64,000 nt of DNA, from assembly GCA_024998625.1 (NCBI GenBank), contig JACOEL010000018.1:37553-101552 (forward strand). The letters run 5' to 3'. Positions 18,889 through 27,643 of the stretch are shown here, one piece after another. Under the pieces are notes generated by a model. It was not told the DNA's origin. It saw only the letters and a list, made by a program, of their open reading frames with translations, and did not search any database. The position numbers and the translations under genes were made by a program. Every line of letters starts with the position of its first letter. Within the stretch, counting starts at the first letter, position 1. Source of the stretch: Nitrospira sp. (GTDB taxonomy: Bacteria; Nitrospirota; Nitrospiria; Nitrospirales; Nitrospiraceae).

Positions 18889-19365
18889 ATGTGTGTCTCT
18901 ATCTCGCTCCAACGATCTTCCGCTGTCCGCCGCCAGAGGGGCTTCACCCTCATCGAGGTGATGATCGCGGTCGCGATCGTCGGGATTCTGGCCATGGTGG
19001 CCGTTCCCAACTATCTCCAATGGAATGCCCGTTATCAGTTGAAACAAGCCACAACGGAACTAGCTGGCAGTCTCAACCTGGCTCGGATGGCAGCAATGAA
19101 TCGGAACCTTGCCGTCACGGCCACAGTGGCTCTTGTGTCGGGCAGGGTGAATGTCGATTTCGGAGGTGCGTTAGCCCCTATAGTGCTGCCCCAAGCCGTC
19201 GTCGGATTCACCGGAGGTCCGACGATTCAATTCACCCAGCAAGGGTTAAGCGGAGCTGCGGCGAATGTTCCCGTGACGCTGACCTCCCAACAGGGAACGA
19301 CCTATTCCGTGGTCGTCACTCCGGCAGGCAAGGTGAACTGGTGTGCGCACGCGACGTGCCCATAG
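18889..19365 (+). CDS. GspH/FimT-like minor pseudopilin (set 2)
   Basis: A 158-aa prepilin. A leader of about 17 residues (MCVSISLQRSSAVRRQRG) is followed by FTLIEVMIAVAIVGILAMVAVPNYLQW, the canonical type IV pilin N-terminus with Glu5. The GspH/FimT features NLARMAAMNRNLAVTATVAL and the C-terminal Cys pair (CAHATC) are present. In-frame ATGs at 18808 and 18862 would only lengthen the leader; none has a good ribosome site, so the start is uncertain. It opens the second minor-pilin set. Confidence 0.85.
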   Translation: MCVSISLQRSSAVRRQRGFTLIEVMIAVAIVGILAMVAVPNYLQWNARYQLKQATTELAGSLNLARMAAMNRNLAVTATVALVSGRVNVDFGGALAPIVLPQAVVGFTGGPTIQFTQQGLSGAAANVPVTLTSQQGTTYSVVVTPAGKVNWCAHATCP

Positions 19366-19372
19366 AGGCCCA

Positions 19373-19897
19373 ATGAAACACCGCCGAAACTTATACCCAT
19401 GCATCAGCATGCTTGCTGCCGCACAGCGGGGGTTTACGCTGTTGGAAGCCATGATTGCTGCAGGTGTGCTCTCGGTCGGACTGTTGGGATTGGCGGGCCT
19501 CTCGGGGATGTCGCTGGGCAAGAATGTCGATGCCAACGATATGTCGCGCGTGACCAATATCGCCGCCGATATGGCGGAGCGCATTCAAAATAACCGGCAG
19601 CGTGTCTTGGACTACCATAACACCAACACGAGCGTGGCTTGCGCGCAGAGCGCGAACACTCAACGCATGGCGTTGGGAGATTGCACCCAATGGCAGGCGC
19701 TCGTGACGAATTCCGGTCTTCCGGGTGCCACGGGGCTTGTCACGGCGACCCGGCTTGATCCGGATCCCACCGCGAATCCGGTGACGATGAACCGGTTCCT
19801 TGTCACGGTGACCGTCAGCTGGCAAACCAGACAGACGGATGTGAGCACGGCCCGGACCAAGACCGCGATATTTACGACGGTGGTCGCGCCGGAATAG
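19373..19897 (+). CDS. pilV: Type IV pilus modification protein PilV-like (set 2)
   Basis: A 174-aa prepilin with RGFTLLEAMIAAGVLSVGLLGLAGLSG after a leader of about 20 residues, the PilV subtype. DMAERIQNNRQRVLDY and a Cys-containing loop (CAQSANTQRMALGDCTQW) match the family's conserved disulphide region. The ATG at 19373 has AGAGG upstream. It follows fimT by 7 bp and precedes pilW by 14 bp. Confidence 0.9.
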   Translation: MKHRRNLYPCISMLAAAQRGFTLLEAMIAAGVLSVGLLGLAGLSGMSLGKNVDANDMSRVTNIAADMAERIQNNRQRVLDYHNTNTSVACAQSANTQRMALGDCTQWQALVTNSGLPGATGLVTATRLDPDPTANPVTMNRFLVTVTVSWQTRQTDVSTARTKTAIFTTVVAPE

Positions 19898-19911
19898 GCG
19901 TAGCCTGGAGC

Positions 19912-21021
19912 ATGACGATGCCTAGATTCAACTGGAACCAGAAGGGCTTCACTCTCGTGGAGCTGATGGCAGCTGTCCTGATCACGGTGGTGATTGTGGC
20001 GGCGACGATGACCACGGTGGTCACCTCGAATCGCGCCAATGTCGTCAACACGCAGGTCGCAGACACGCAACAGAATGTTCGATTGGCCATCGACTTGCTC
20101 AGTCGGGATATCAAACTGGCCGGCTTTAATTACAATGCGACCGATCCGGCAACCGGATCCGTGGGTGGGTGTAATGCCACCATCGGCGCCATCGTCAAGC
20201 CGGTTGGACTGCTGCCCCAAGATCAAACGCCGACAGGTGCGGATACCGGGACTGATAGTGTATCGATGGTGCTCCCGGTGATGAATACGACAGGGTGGAC
20301 GCTGACGGCGGCAGTCGGTGGAACGCCGAACAATAAGACGTATGACAACAGCATCAGTCTTTCCGGCGCCGCTATTACGGAGATGGTTGCACAAGGCCTC
20401 GTGGCCGGATCGACCATTTCCATCGGCGGGGCATTGTCAAAGACGGTGCAGGCTGTCAATGCCACTTCGATTGGCTTCGGTACCGGAAACTTCGTCGATG
20501 GACAATTCCCGGTCGGCACGCCTGTGTATTTGATGCAATGCGTGCGGTATCAAGTCGTGACGAATACGCCGGCTACGTGCGGCAGTGACACGCCTTGTCT
20601 GGTGCGAAACAACGTGCCGCTGGTCGATGGTGTGGAAGACTTGCAGCTCGCCTACGCCTGTGACGGGTGTAATCAGGCCGCCCCTAATCCCTTGTTTCCG
20701 GACGGGGTTGTCGATGACCAAGATGCCTCTTCGACGTCGGGATTTCCCACCTTCACGCAGGGAGATTTTGTCTCCAACAGTGCATGGGCGATTGCCCCGT
20801 GGACGCCGGATAAGATCAGGCTGGCGCAAGTGAGCCTGGTGGTCAGGCCGACGAACGCGGATGACGGTCTTGATGAGAAGGGAACCAAGGCCGTCAACAC
20901 CACGGGGCCTGTGATTGTCGGCGACCATAATCCATCTGCGGATGCGGGTTATAACGCGAGCACCTATATGCAACAGCGCCGGCGCGTGATGAGCCGCACG
21001 ATCCAGCCGAGAAACCTGTAA
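19912..21021 (+). CDS. pilW: Type IV pilus assembly protein PilW-like (set 2)
   Basis: A 369-aa prepilin. KGFTLVELMAAVLITVVIVAATMTTVV is the N-terminal helix. NVRLAIDLLSRDIKLAGFNY is the PilW signature, and VEDLQLAYACDGCNQ near residue 240 is the usual conserved region. It is longer than the set-1 PilW (259 aa), mainly through a Gly/Thr/Asn-rich middle. It sits between pilV and pilX in normal minor-pilin order. Confidence 0.92.
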   Translation: MTMPRFNWNQKGFTLVELMAAVLITVVIVAATMTTVVTSNRANVVNTQVADTQQNVRLAIDLLSRDIKLAGFNYNATDPATGSVGGCNATIGAIVKPVGLLPQDQTPTGADTGTDSVSMVLPVMNTTGWTLTAAVGGTPNNKTYDNSISLSGAAITEMVAQGLVAGSTISIGGALSKTVQAVNATSIGFGTGNFVDGQFPVGTPVYLMQCVRYQVVTNTPATCGSDTPCLVRNNVPLVDGVEDLQLAYACDGCNQAAPNPLFPDGVVDDQDASSTSGFPTFTQGDFVSNSAWAIAPWTPDKIRLAQVSLVVRPTNADDGLDEKGTKAVNTTGPVIVGDHNPSADAGYNASTYMQQRRRVMSRTIQPRNL

Positions 21022-21035
21022 CGAGAGACGCTGCG

Positions 21036-21668
21036 ATGAATCTGCGACAGGCCACAACCGGTCGGGGCCAACAGGACACGTGCACAGGGCTGAGGAATCA
21101 GCGGGGCATCGCGTTGCTCACCGTGATGTTGATGCTGTTGATTCTCACCATACTCGGCATCGCCTCCATCACGGTGACCAGCATGGAGAATCGAATGGCG
21201 GGGTTTTTCCGCACGACCGAGGCTGTGGTAGCGGCTGCCGATTCGTGTGAAGGACTTGCCGCCAACATCATTCAGCAGACGTTGTCCCCTCCAGGGGTGC
21301 TCCCGGCTTCGTTCATCGCGCCGACGGGGCCAGTTCCGACGGCCAATGCCACCACATTGTATGCAGAAATATATGGCTACGATCTGCCGTCACCGGCTCC
21401 GGCAAATACCCCGGCCGTCAACTATGCGGATGTGGCGAGCACAGCGCCGAATTTTGTGATGACGAATCTTCCCGGGTTCACGGTCAACGGCGACATCGAT
21501 CTCCTTTATACGCACACGAAGAGTGGGCAGGGAACAGGGGTGGCCGGCACCGAACATGTCTATCGGATTACCTGCATGGCGAGTAACCCCGCGACCGGTT
21601 CCAATAGCACGGTGACCTCGGTGTACGGCTGTTTGGATGGCGATACCTGTGTAAAGAAAATTAACTGA
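21036..21668 (+). CDS. pilX: Type IV pilus assembly protein PilX-like (set 2)
   Basis: A 210-aa protein. RGIALLTVMLMLLILTILGIASITVTSMENRMAGFFR is the standard PilX N-terminal helix, without Glu5. The C-terminal half has a Cys-rich end (ITCMASNP, YGCLDGDTCVKKIN). The length is normal for the family, unlike the 495-aa copy at 15123. Confidence 0.9.
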   Translation: MNLRQATTGRGQQDTCTGLRNQRGIALLTVMLMLLILTILGIASITVTSMENRMAGFFRTTEAVVAAADSCEGLAANIIQQTLSPPGVLPASFIAPTGPVPTANATTLYAEIYGYDLPSPAPANTPAVNYADVASTAPNFVMTNLPGFTVNGDIDLLYTHTKSGQGTGVAGTEHVYRITCMASNPATGSNSTVTSVYGCLDGDTCVKKIN

Positions 21669-21678
21669 GAGAGGGAAC

Positions 21679-22014
21679 ATGGCGATGAACAACACAGTGT
21701 TTATGGCGGTGCTCGGCCTGCTGACACTGGGGCAAGTGGTGTCCACCGGGTCGTTCGTCAGCTTTGCAGAAACAGAGCAGGCACAGGAGACGATGCGGTT
21801 TGCGACGGCCGGGTTTCAGTCTGGTGTGATTGACGAGGTGCAGGGATCAAGCATTCGCATCGATGGTCGTAGTTACGTGTTGAAGTCTGCGGTGGTGGTG
21901 CTTACCCACGAAGGGGAGCCGCTCGAGATTGAGCGGATCATTCCCACTTCGCTCGTAAAGTTTCATCTCAAAGAGGGCCACATCGACAAGATGGTGGTCA
22001 CGTTGCCGCAATAG
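21679..22014 (+). CDS. Small exported protein between pilX and pilY1
   Basis: A 111-aa protein of unknown function. An N-terminal hydrophobic segment (VFMAVLGLLTLGQVVSTGSFVSFA) looks like a signal peptide. The rest (GVIDEVQGSSIRIDGRSYVLKSAVVV and LVKFHLKEGHIDKMVVTLPQ) resembles a small beta-barrel/OB-like periplasmic domain as found in short pilus-cluster proteins. Its position 10 bp after pilX and before pilY1 suggests a role in pilus biogenesis or tip-complex assembly. Confidence 0.75.
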   Translation: MAMNNTVFMAVLGLLTLGQVVSTGSFVSFAETEQAQETMRFATAGFQSGVIDEVQGSSIRIDGRSYVLKSAVVVLTHEGEPLEIERIIPTSLVKFHLKEGHIDKMVVTLPQ

Positions 22015-22026
22015 CGCATGAAAGGT

Positions 22027-22079
22027 CTTGTCTCAACTCGTAGCCGGGAGTCGACGGCTGTTGTCCTGCTTGAGATAAG
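22027..22079 (+). promoter_or_regulatory. Structured leader immediately upstream of pilY1
   Basis: CTTGTCTCAA (22027-22036) pairs with TTGAGATAAG (22070-22079) as a 10-bp stem with one G-U pair; inside it AGCC (22042-22045) can pair with GGCT (22056-22059). The outer 3' arm ends within the AAGGAGGA ribosome binding site of pilY1. It may modulate translation of the very large adhesin or act as a processing site between pilX and pilY1. No T-tract follows, which argues against an intrinsic terminator. Confidence 0.4.
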
Positions 22080-22091
22080 GAGGAAGAACGC

Positions 22092-25000
22092 ATGAATCGC
22101 CGAACCCTTGTCGCTGTGATGCTGGTGGCCGGCAGCCTGAGTGCTGCGTTGCTTGGCTCCCGTGATGCTGTCGCCGTCGTGTCCAACGCCGATTACACGG
22201 CTGTGCCCGCCTTCGTGTCGAACGCGACGACGCCGAATATCATCGTGGTGATGGACAACTCGGGCAGTATGAGCAACCGGGCTTGTGAATCGTCGTCATG
22301 TGGGACGCTGGCAGATGGGAGCACGTCGACTACGACCACGTGGACCAATACTACACGATATTCCGGGTACTTTGATTCGCTGCGTTGTTATACCTATAAC
22401 ACAACCGATACTCGATTCGAGAGCGGGACCAACAAGGCCGCATTGGCGACAGCCTGTCCGGACACGGAATGGGACGGGAACTTTCTGAACTGGGCAACGT
22501 TGCGCCGGTTTGATGCGGTGAAGCGAGCGATGATCGGCGGGGATTGTGTCAGCACGAGAGCTGCCGACGGCACCTGCCCGACCAGCGGCACGCCGGCATT
22601 AAAGACTGTGCGCGCGCAGCTCAGTGGGGTGAATACGGAACGAGCTGATGTCAACTATGGCGGCGGCACCGGTGCCAATACCTATGTCGGCCGTATTCCA
22701 CTGGCCGATCGAAGCGGTAGCCCGGCGACGATTTCTGTCCATATATCGGATGCCTATTTTTGTGTCGAGAACGATACCAGCTTCAATAGCAACTGCGGGG
22801 ACGCTTACAGTGTTCGAAAATATCATCTGAAGGTTGGATACACGACGGAGCCGACCGGGGTCATTCAGCAGATCGGCAGTAAAGCGCGGTTTGGACTGGT
22901 TGAGTTCAAGTCCAGCAGCGAGGGCGCGCGGATGCTGGTCGGAGCTGGATCGCGGCAGTCGATCGATTGGTCTGGCACCACCGTTGAAACGTTTAACACG
23001 AACACGGCGGCCATGGTTGATGCGGTGCAGGAGTCGTATCCTTCAACATGGACTCCGCTCAGTGAGGCCTTGTATGAAACCGCGCGATATGTCGCGCAGA
23101 TCCAATCCACTTTTGCGACGGGCTATGTCTATCCAATCGCGTTTTCCGGTGGGATTTCAAACGGCGTTAATTTTGCCACGAGCGGTGCCGGTTCGATTGG
23201 AACGAGTGAATTGACGGCATTGGTGGGTTCAGAAACCTGCCCTGCCGGATATATCACGAATGCCTGTGGCCGCGACCCGTATTTTTTTGGGCAAAACCAT
23301 ACCCCGCCATGGTCCGCGAGTTCTCAGGTTGTGGCCTGCTGCCGGACGTTCGTGATCGTATTCACGGATGGCGAACCAACGCAAGATCAGAATATCCCGA
23401 CGGCGTTGCAAGACTATGCGCATGCCCATCATGGGCAGCATTGCAATGGGAGCGATAGCGCGGCCCCTCCACGTCCTATTAATGGAACCTGCAACACGAA
23501 TGCCGCGACACCGTATAGTGATTTGCTCGCAGAGCACAAGACCGACTATGCCGACAGCGGCAGCCACTACTTGGATGACATTGCCTATTGGGCCCATACG
23601 ACCGATCTCCGGCCTTGTAGCGGCACGACTGACGGTACCATCGCAGGGTTATCGGTCACCGGGCATTGCATCGCAGGGGCTCAGAGTCTGACGGTGTACT
23701 CCTTCTTTGCCTTCGGCAACATCAACGGTCGCGGAATCCTGGCCCAAGCGGCCCGGTTGGGAGGGTTTGAGGATTCCAACAATGACGGCATCCCACAAAC
23801 GAATGAATGGGATAAAGAGAACAACCTCACAGGCGCGGCCACTCCGGACGGTATTCCGGACGCCTATTTTGAATCTTCCAACGTTGATGATCTTCAGGAC
23901 AAGCTGCTCGCTACGATCGCAAGCATTCTCAGGCGAAGTGCATCCGGTTCATCTGTATCCGTGCTGGCCACTGCCTCGACCGGCGAAGGAGCCCTGTACC
24001 AATCCTATTTTTATCCCAGCACGATCGAACCCTCGACGCTGAGTGATGTGAAATGGACCGGCTATACGCAGGCCCTGTTTATCGATACCTTCGGCAATAC
24101 CCGCGAGGATACGAACCAGGATGGTCGGCTTGATTACAAGGTCGACAAGATCATTAAGACCCGTTTTGATTCCGTGTCGAATTCGGTGAAAGTCGACAAA
24201 TACGTGGATTCCGATGGAGACGGATTGCCAAACGATCAGAATAGCGACAATCAGGTGACGGCGGCGGACTGTAATCCCTGCGGGCAGACGTTAAGCGAGA
24301 TTCAGCCGATCTGGGAAGCCGGGAAGCAACTGGCTTTGAAAGACTCCACCACTCGTACCATCCTTACCTGGGTCGATTCCGATCATGATGGCGTGGTCGA
24401 TTCCGGCGAACAACTGGCGTTCACGACAGCCAACGAGCCGACGCTCCGACCATACCTTCGTGCCACGTCGAGTGCGGAAGGGACCAAGATCATTAATTTT
24501 GTGCGTGGTTGCGATGTGGGGACATGCGCGGAACAGGCGACGACGAGGGATCGCCGACTTCAGGTTCCGGCCGGGAGCGGGAGCCTGAAGGTGTGGAAAC
24601 TCGGGGATGTCATTCACTCCACCCCGACCGTGGTTGCGGGTCCGAAGGACCGGCATGATGCCATCTATGGCGATCAGAGTTATTCGGCATTTCTCCAGAA
24701 GTGGTACAGCCGCAGGCAGGTCGCCTACGTGGGCGGAAACGACGGCATGCTGCACGCGTTCAACGCGGGTTATTACCATCCCGGCGATGATGCGAGTGCC
24801 TCTGCTCCCGCAAATATTACCGAACACGGCTGGTTTACGACTGCCCCTGCGGACAATTCCACCGGCGCTCCGTTAGGGGATGAGCTGTGGGGGTTCGTGC
24901 CCTATGAACTCCTTCCGCAGCTGGAGTTTTTGAGCCGCGCTGACTACCAGCATACGTATTATGTCGATTTGCCCCTCAAGGTAGCGGATGTCCGTATCTT

Positions 25001-26507
25001 CACTCCGGACACCGATCATCCGAACGGGTGGGGCACGATCCTGATCGGCGGATTCAGAATGGGTGGAAGTTGCGGCGCCTGTTCGGCGGGAACCGGTGCA
25101 CCACCGATGACTGTCAATATCAGTGGCACGAACTATACCTTCTACAGTTCGTATTTTGCCATGGATATCACCAATCCCGATGCTCCAAAACTGCTTTGGT
25201 CATTCAGTAGTTCGAATTTGGGGCTGGCGACGAGTGCTCCTGCCGTGGTTCGCGTGAATCCAGCGGCCGATGCCAAGGCCAGCAATACGAACGCGAAGTG
25301 GTACATGGTGGTCGGGTCTGGCCCGACCGGATATGACGCCAGCGTAGTGCAAAGCGCAAAAGTCTTTGTCGTCGACCTTGCAACGGGCCCGGGTAGCGGC
25401 AACAGCCTCGTCACGTCGTATTCGGTGGGGTCCTGGAATTCGTATATCGGAGACATCACAGCTTTCGATCGAGATCTCGATTATCGCCACGATGTCGTGT
25501 ATTTCGGGCGAGTGATTCATGACGGGACTCTTCCCTGGCGGGGCAAGATTTATCGTTTGACCATGGGAGCCGGGGGAGCCACGGCCAAGTTCGGCACGGT
25601 CACCAGTCCGACTCAGTGGGGGATCGCCTCGGGAAGTGCTCGCGTGCCCACGGAGATGCTGGATACGTTCGTGTCAGGGGCGGAGATGGGCCCCGTTGCG
25701 ACCGCGCCTTCCGTGACCACTGATGACGCGGCCAACGTGTGGGTCTTTGCGGGCAGCGGGCGCTATTACAGCAAATCCGACAAGACCGATGTCTCCACCC
25801 AGTACTTCGTCGGGTTGAAAGACTCGGTGCTCAATGCCGGGTGCAATCAATCAGCCGGTGCGCTCAACTGTATGGATAGTGACCTTGTGGATGTCTCGAA
25901 TGCCACCGTCTGTGTAGTTGGAGTCGGCGATTGTGGTCAGGCCAGTGGAACCAGCCAAGTCTCCGGCGTGTCCGGTGCCACGACGTTTACCGGCTTGATC
26001 GGACTGGTTCAGAGTAAAGATGGTTGGGTGACTAAACTGGTCGAACCCGCCAACCCACCGACTAACCCGGTCCCTTACGGCATCGGCGAACGGGCTGTGA
26101 GTAGCCCAACGGTATTCGGAGGGGTGGTGTTTTTCCCCACCTTTATTCCAACGAACGACATCTGCGTGTCATCCGGAACGAGCCGACTCTGGGCACTTTT
26201 CTATAAAACGGGCAGTGCATATCAAGAGCCGATCATCGGAACGACTACCTCAGGAGCGAATCAAACGGTCAATAAGTTCGGCTCTCTTGGAGAAGGATTG
26301 GCATTCGGTATCGTGGTCCATATGGGCTCAGGGCGGGACGGCGGCAGTCCGTTCGGCCTCCTGATCAATATGAGTCAGGGAAACTTCGGTGACTGTGCAA
26401 CCTGCGGGTTCGGTGGAGGGGCTCCAGGAGGTCTTCCGAGCTCAAACATCGGGGCCAATGTTGCGATTGATCCACGGAGCCGGTACTTCTCATGGACGAA
26501 CATGTGA
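22092..26507 (+). CDS. pilY1: PilY1-type pilus tip adhesin with VWA domain
   Basis: A 1471-aa secreted protein. A signal peptide (residues 1-28) precedes a von Willebrand A domain whose MIDAS motif DNSGSM is at about 55-60 and whose FTDGEPTQD strand is near 425. The middle has several Asp-rich calcium-loop candidates (DSNNDGIPQ, DTNQDGRLDY, DSDGDGLPND, DSDHDGVVDSG). The C-terminal half is the PilY1 beta-propeller, recognised by KLGDVIHSTPTVVAGP and VAYVGGNDGMLHAFNAG. It is probably mounted on the pilus tip by the minor pilins encoded just upstream and may mediate surface sensing or adhesion, with calcium-dependent control of extension and retraction known for this family. Confidence 0.95.
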   Translation: MNRRTLVAVMLVAGSLSAALLGSRDAVAVVSNADYTAVPAFVSNATTPNIIVVMDNSGSMSNRACESSSCGTLADGSTSTTTTWTNTTRYSGYFDSLRCYTYNTTDTRFESGTNKAALATACPDTEWDGNFLNWATLRRFDAVKRAMIGGDCVSTRAADGTCPTSGTPALKTVRAQLSGVNTERADVNYGGGTGANTYVGRIPLADRSGSPATISVHISDAYFCVENDTSFNSNCGDAYSVRKYHLKVGYTTEPTGVIQQIGSKARFGLVEFKSSSEGARMLVGAGSRQSIDWSGTTVETFNTNTAAMVDAVQESYPSTWTPLSEALYETARYVAQIQSTFATGYVYPIAFSGGISNGVNFATSGAGSIGTSELTALVGSETCPAGYITNACGRDPYFFGQNHTPPWSASSQVVACCRTFVIVFTDGEPTQDQNIPTALQDYAHAHHGQHCNGSDSAAPPRPINGTCNTNAATPYSDLLAEHKTDYADSGSHYLDDIAYWAHTTDLRPCSGTTDGTIAGLSVTGHCIAGAQSLTVYSFFAFGNINGRGILAQAARLGGFEDSNNDGIPQTNEWDKENNLTGAATPDGIPDAYFESSNVDDLQDKLLATIASILRRSASGSSVSVLATASTGEGALYQSYFYPSTIEPSTLSDVKWTGYTQALFIDTFGNTREDTNQDGRLDYKVDKIIKTRFDSVSNSVKVDKYVDSDGDGLPNDQNSDNQVTAADCNPCGQTLSEIQPIWEAGKQLALKDSTTRTILTWVDSDHDGVVDSGEQLAFTTANEPTLRPYLRATSSAEGTKIINFVRGCDVGTCAEQATTRDRRLQVPAGSGSLKVWKLGDVIHSTPTVVAGPKDRHDAIYGDQSYSAFLQKWYSRRQVAYVGGNDGMLHAFNAGYYHPGDDASASAPANITEHGWFTTAPADNSTGAPLGDELWGFVPYELLPQLEFLSRADYQHTYYVDLPLKVADVRIFTPDTDHPNGWGTILIGGFRMGGSCGACSAGTGAPPMTVNISGTNYTFYSSYFAMDITNPDAPKLLWSFSSSNLGLATSAPAVVRVNPAADAKASNTNAKWYMVVGSGPTGYDASVVQSAKVFVVDLATGPGSGNSLVTSYSVGSWNSYIGDITAFDRDLDYRHDVVYFGRVIHDGTLPWRGKIYRLTMGAGGATAKFGTVTSPTQWGIASGSARVPTEMLDTFVSGAEMGPVATAPSVTTDDAANVWVFAGSGRYYSKSDKTDVSTQYFVGLKDSVLNAGCNQSAGALNCMDSDLVDVSNATVCVVGVGDCGQASGTSQVSGVSGATTFTGLIGLVQSKDGWVTKLVEPANPPTNPVPYGIGERAVSSPTVFGGVVFFPTFIPTNDICVSSGTSRLWALFYKTGSAYQEPIIGTTTSGANQTVNKFGSLGEGLAFGIVVHMGSGRDGGSPFGLLINMSQGNFGDCATCGFGGGAPGGLPSSNIGANVAIDPRSRYFSWTNM

Positions 26508-27529
26508 TGATCGCCTTGGGAAAGGCTAAACACGGGAGGGTGGGGGGGCTCCGTCCCCTTGCCTTTCCTCGGGCAATTCGTCTGGGCTTGATGGCCCTCG
26601 CTGGTGCTGTCTGCTGCGGTTGTTCGTCCTCTCCTCAGGATGGGGCGGTTTCCGGGGGCGGTACGAAAACTAACCACCCTCCGACCGTCCGCCTCGTGAC
26701 CATCGTTCCCAATCCTCTGATATTGGCGGGGCCGATCACTGCGCATGTCGCAGCCGACGATCCTGATGGTACCGAACCTGCCAAGCGATTCCAGTGGATT
26801 GTCAACGGGGTTTCAGTGCCGGGTGCGACGGGGCATGAACTCCCTACTGACCATGTGAAGCGTGGCGACTCGGTCGGGCTCGAAGTGGTGGTGTCTGACG
26901 GGCAGGCAGAGAGTGCTCCCTATCGCACAGAGCCGGTCATGGTGGTGAATACGCCCCCTCTCGTGTCACGGGTGACAATTGAGGCAGATTCACCCGATAA
27001 GGGGAATCGAGTCCTCGCCAAGGTCGAGGCGTTGGATCCCGACCATGACGACATCCAGTACGTCTATCGCTGGTGGCGTAACGACAAGCAGGTGAAAGAA
27101 GGCGAGGAAAACGTTCTTGATACAACCGGGTTTGGCCGAAAGGATATTGTGGCGGTCGAAGTTGTCGCAAGGGATCAGGATACGACGGCCCCACCCGCTC
27201 GATCCGTGCCGATCGTCCTCGGGAATTCACCCCCGCAGATTCTCTCAAATCCGGCCGCGTTGACCAATAGAGAGCAATACGAGTACGTCGTCCAAGCGAA
27301 GGATGTCGATGGCGATAGCATCAGCTACGGGCTCGAGACAGGGCCTCCAGGGATGACGATTGATAAGACGACGGGCCACGTGATCTGGAAGGTGACGCCG
27401 GGTTTCGGAGGAACTCATCGCATCAAGATCATGGTGGAAGATGGGCAGGGTGGGACGGCCTGGCAGGAGTTTGAGCTTTCAATACCTTCTACTGCCCAAT
27501 CGCTGACAGGTTCCCCCGCTCAAGGCTAG
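26507..27529 (+). CDS. Probable lipoprotein with Ig-like/cadherin-like repeats
   Basis: About 340 aa. A hydrophobic leader ends in a Cys cluster (LAGAVCCGCSSS), probably a lipoprotein signal although the lipobox is imperfect. Then come two PKD/cadherin-like repeats (HPPTVRLVTIVPNP..DDPDGTEP and TPPLVSRVTIEAD..DPDHDDIQYVYRWW) and a C-terminal putative-Ig (He_PIG) repeat with DVDGDSISYGLETGPPGMTID. The ATG at 26507 shares a base with the pilY1 stop (TGATG), so it is coupled to the pilus operon. It may be an outer-membrane partner of PilY1. Confidence 0.8.
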   Translation: MIALGKAKHGRVGGLRPLAFPRAIRLGLMALAGAVCCGCSSSPQDGAVSGGGTKTNHPPTVRLVTIVPNPLILAGPITAHVAADDPDGTEPAKRFQWIVNGVSVPGATGHELPTDHVKRGDSVGLEVVVSDGQAESAPYRTEPVMVVNTPPLVSRVTIEADSPDKGNRVLAKVEALDPDHDDIQYVYRWWRNDKQVKEGEENVLDTTGFGRKDIVAVEVVARDQDTTAPPARSVPIVLGNSPPQILSNPAALTNREQYEYVVQAKDVDGDSISYGLETGPPGMTIDKTTGHVIWKVTPGFGGTHRIKIMVEDGQGGTAWQEFELSIPSTAQSLTGSPAQG

Positions 27530-27643
27530 TCGGGTCCGGGGGCCTCCTTATTTTCTGTCCTGTCCGCTCCGACCTTGTCCCGGACTTTCCCGGTTTGTTA
27601 GAATCTCCGTATCGTCCTGGCGAAAGGAGTTTTCGACACCGGC

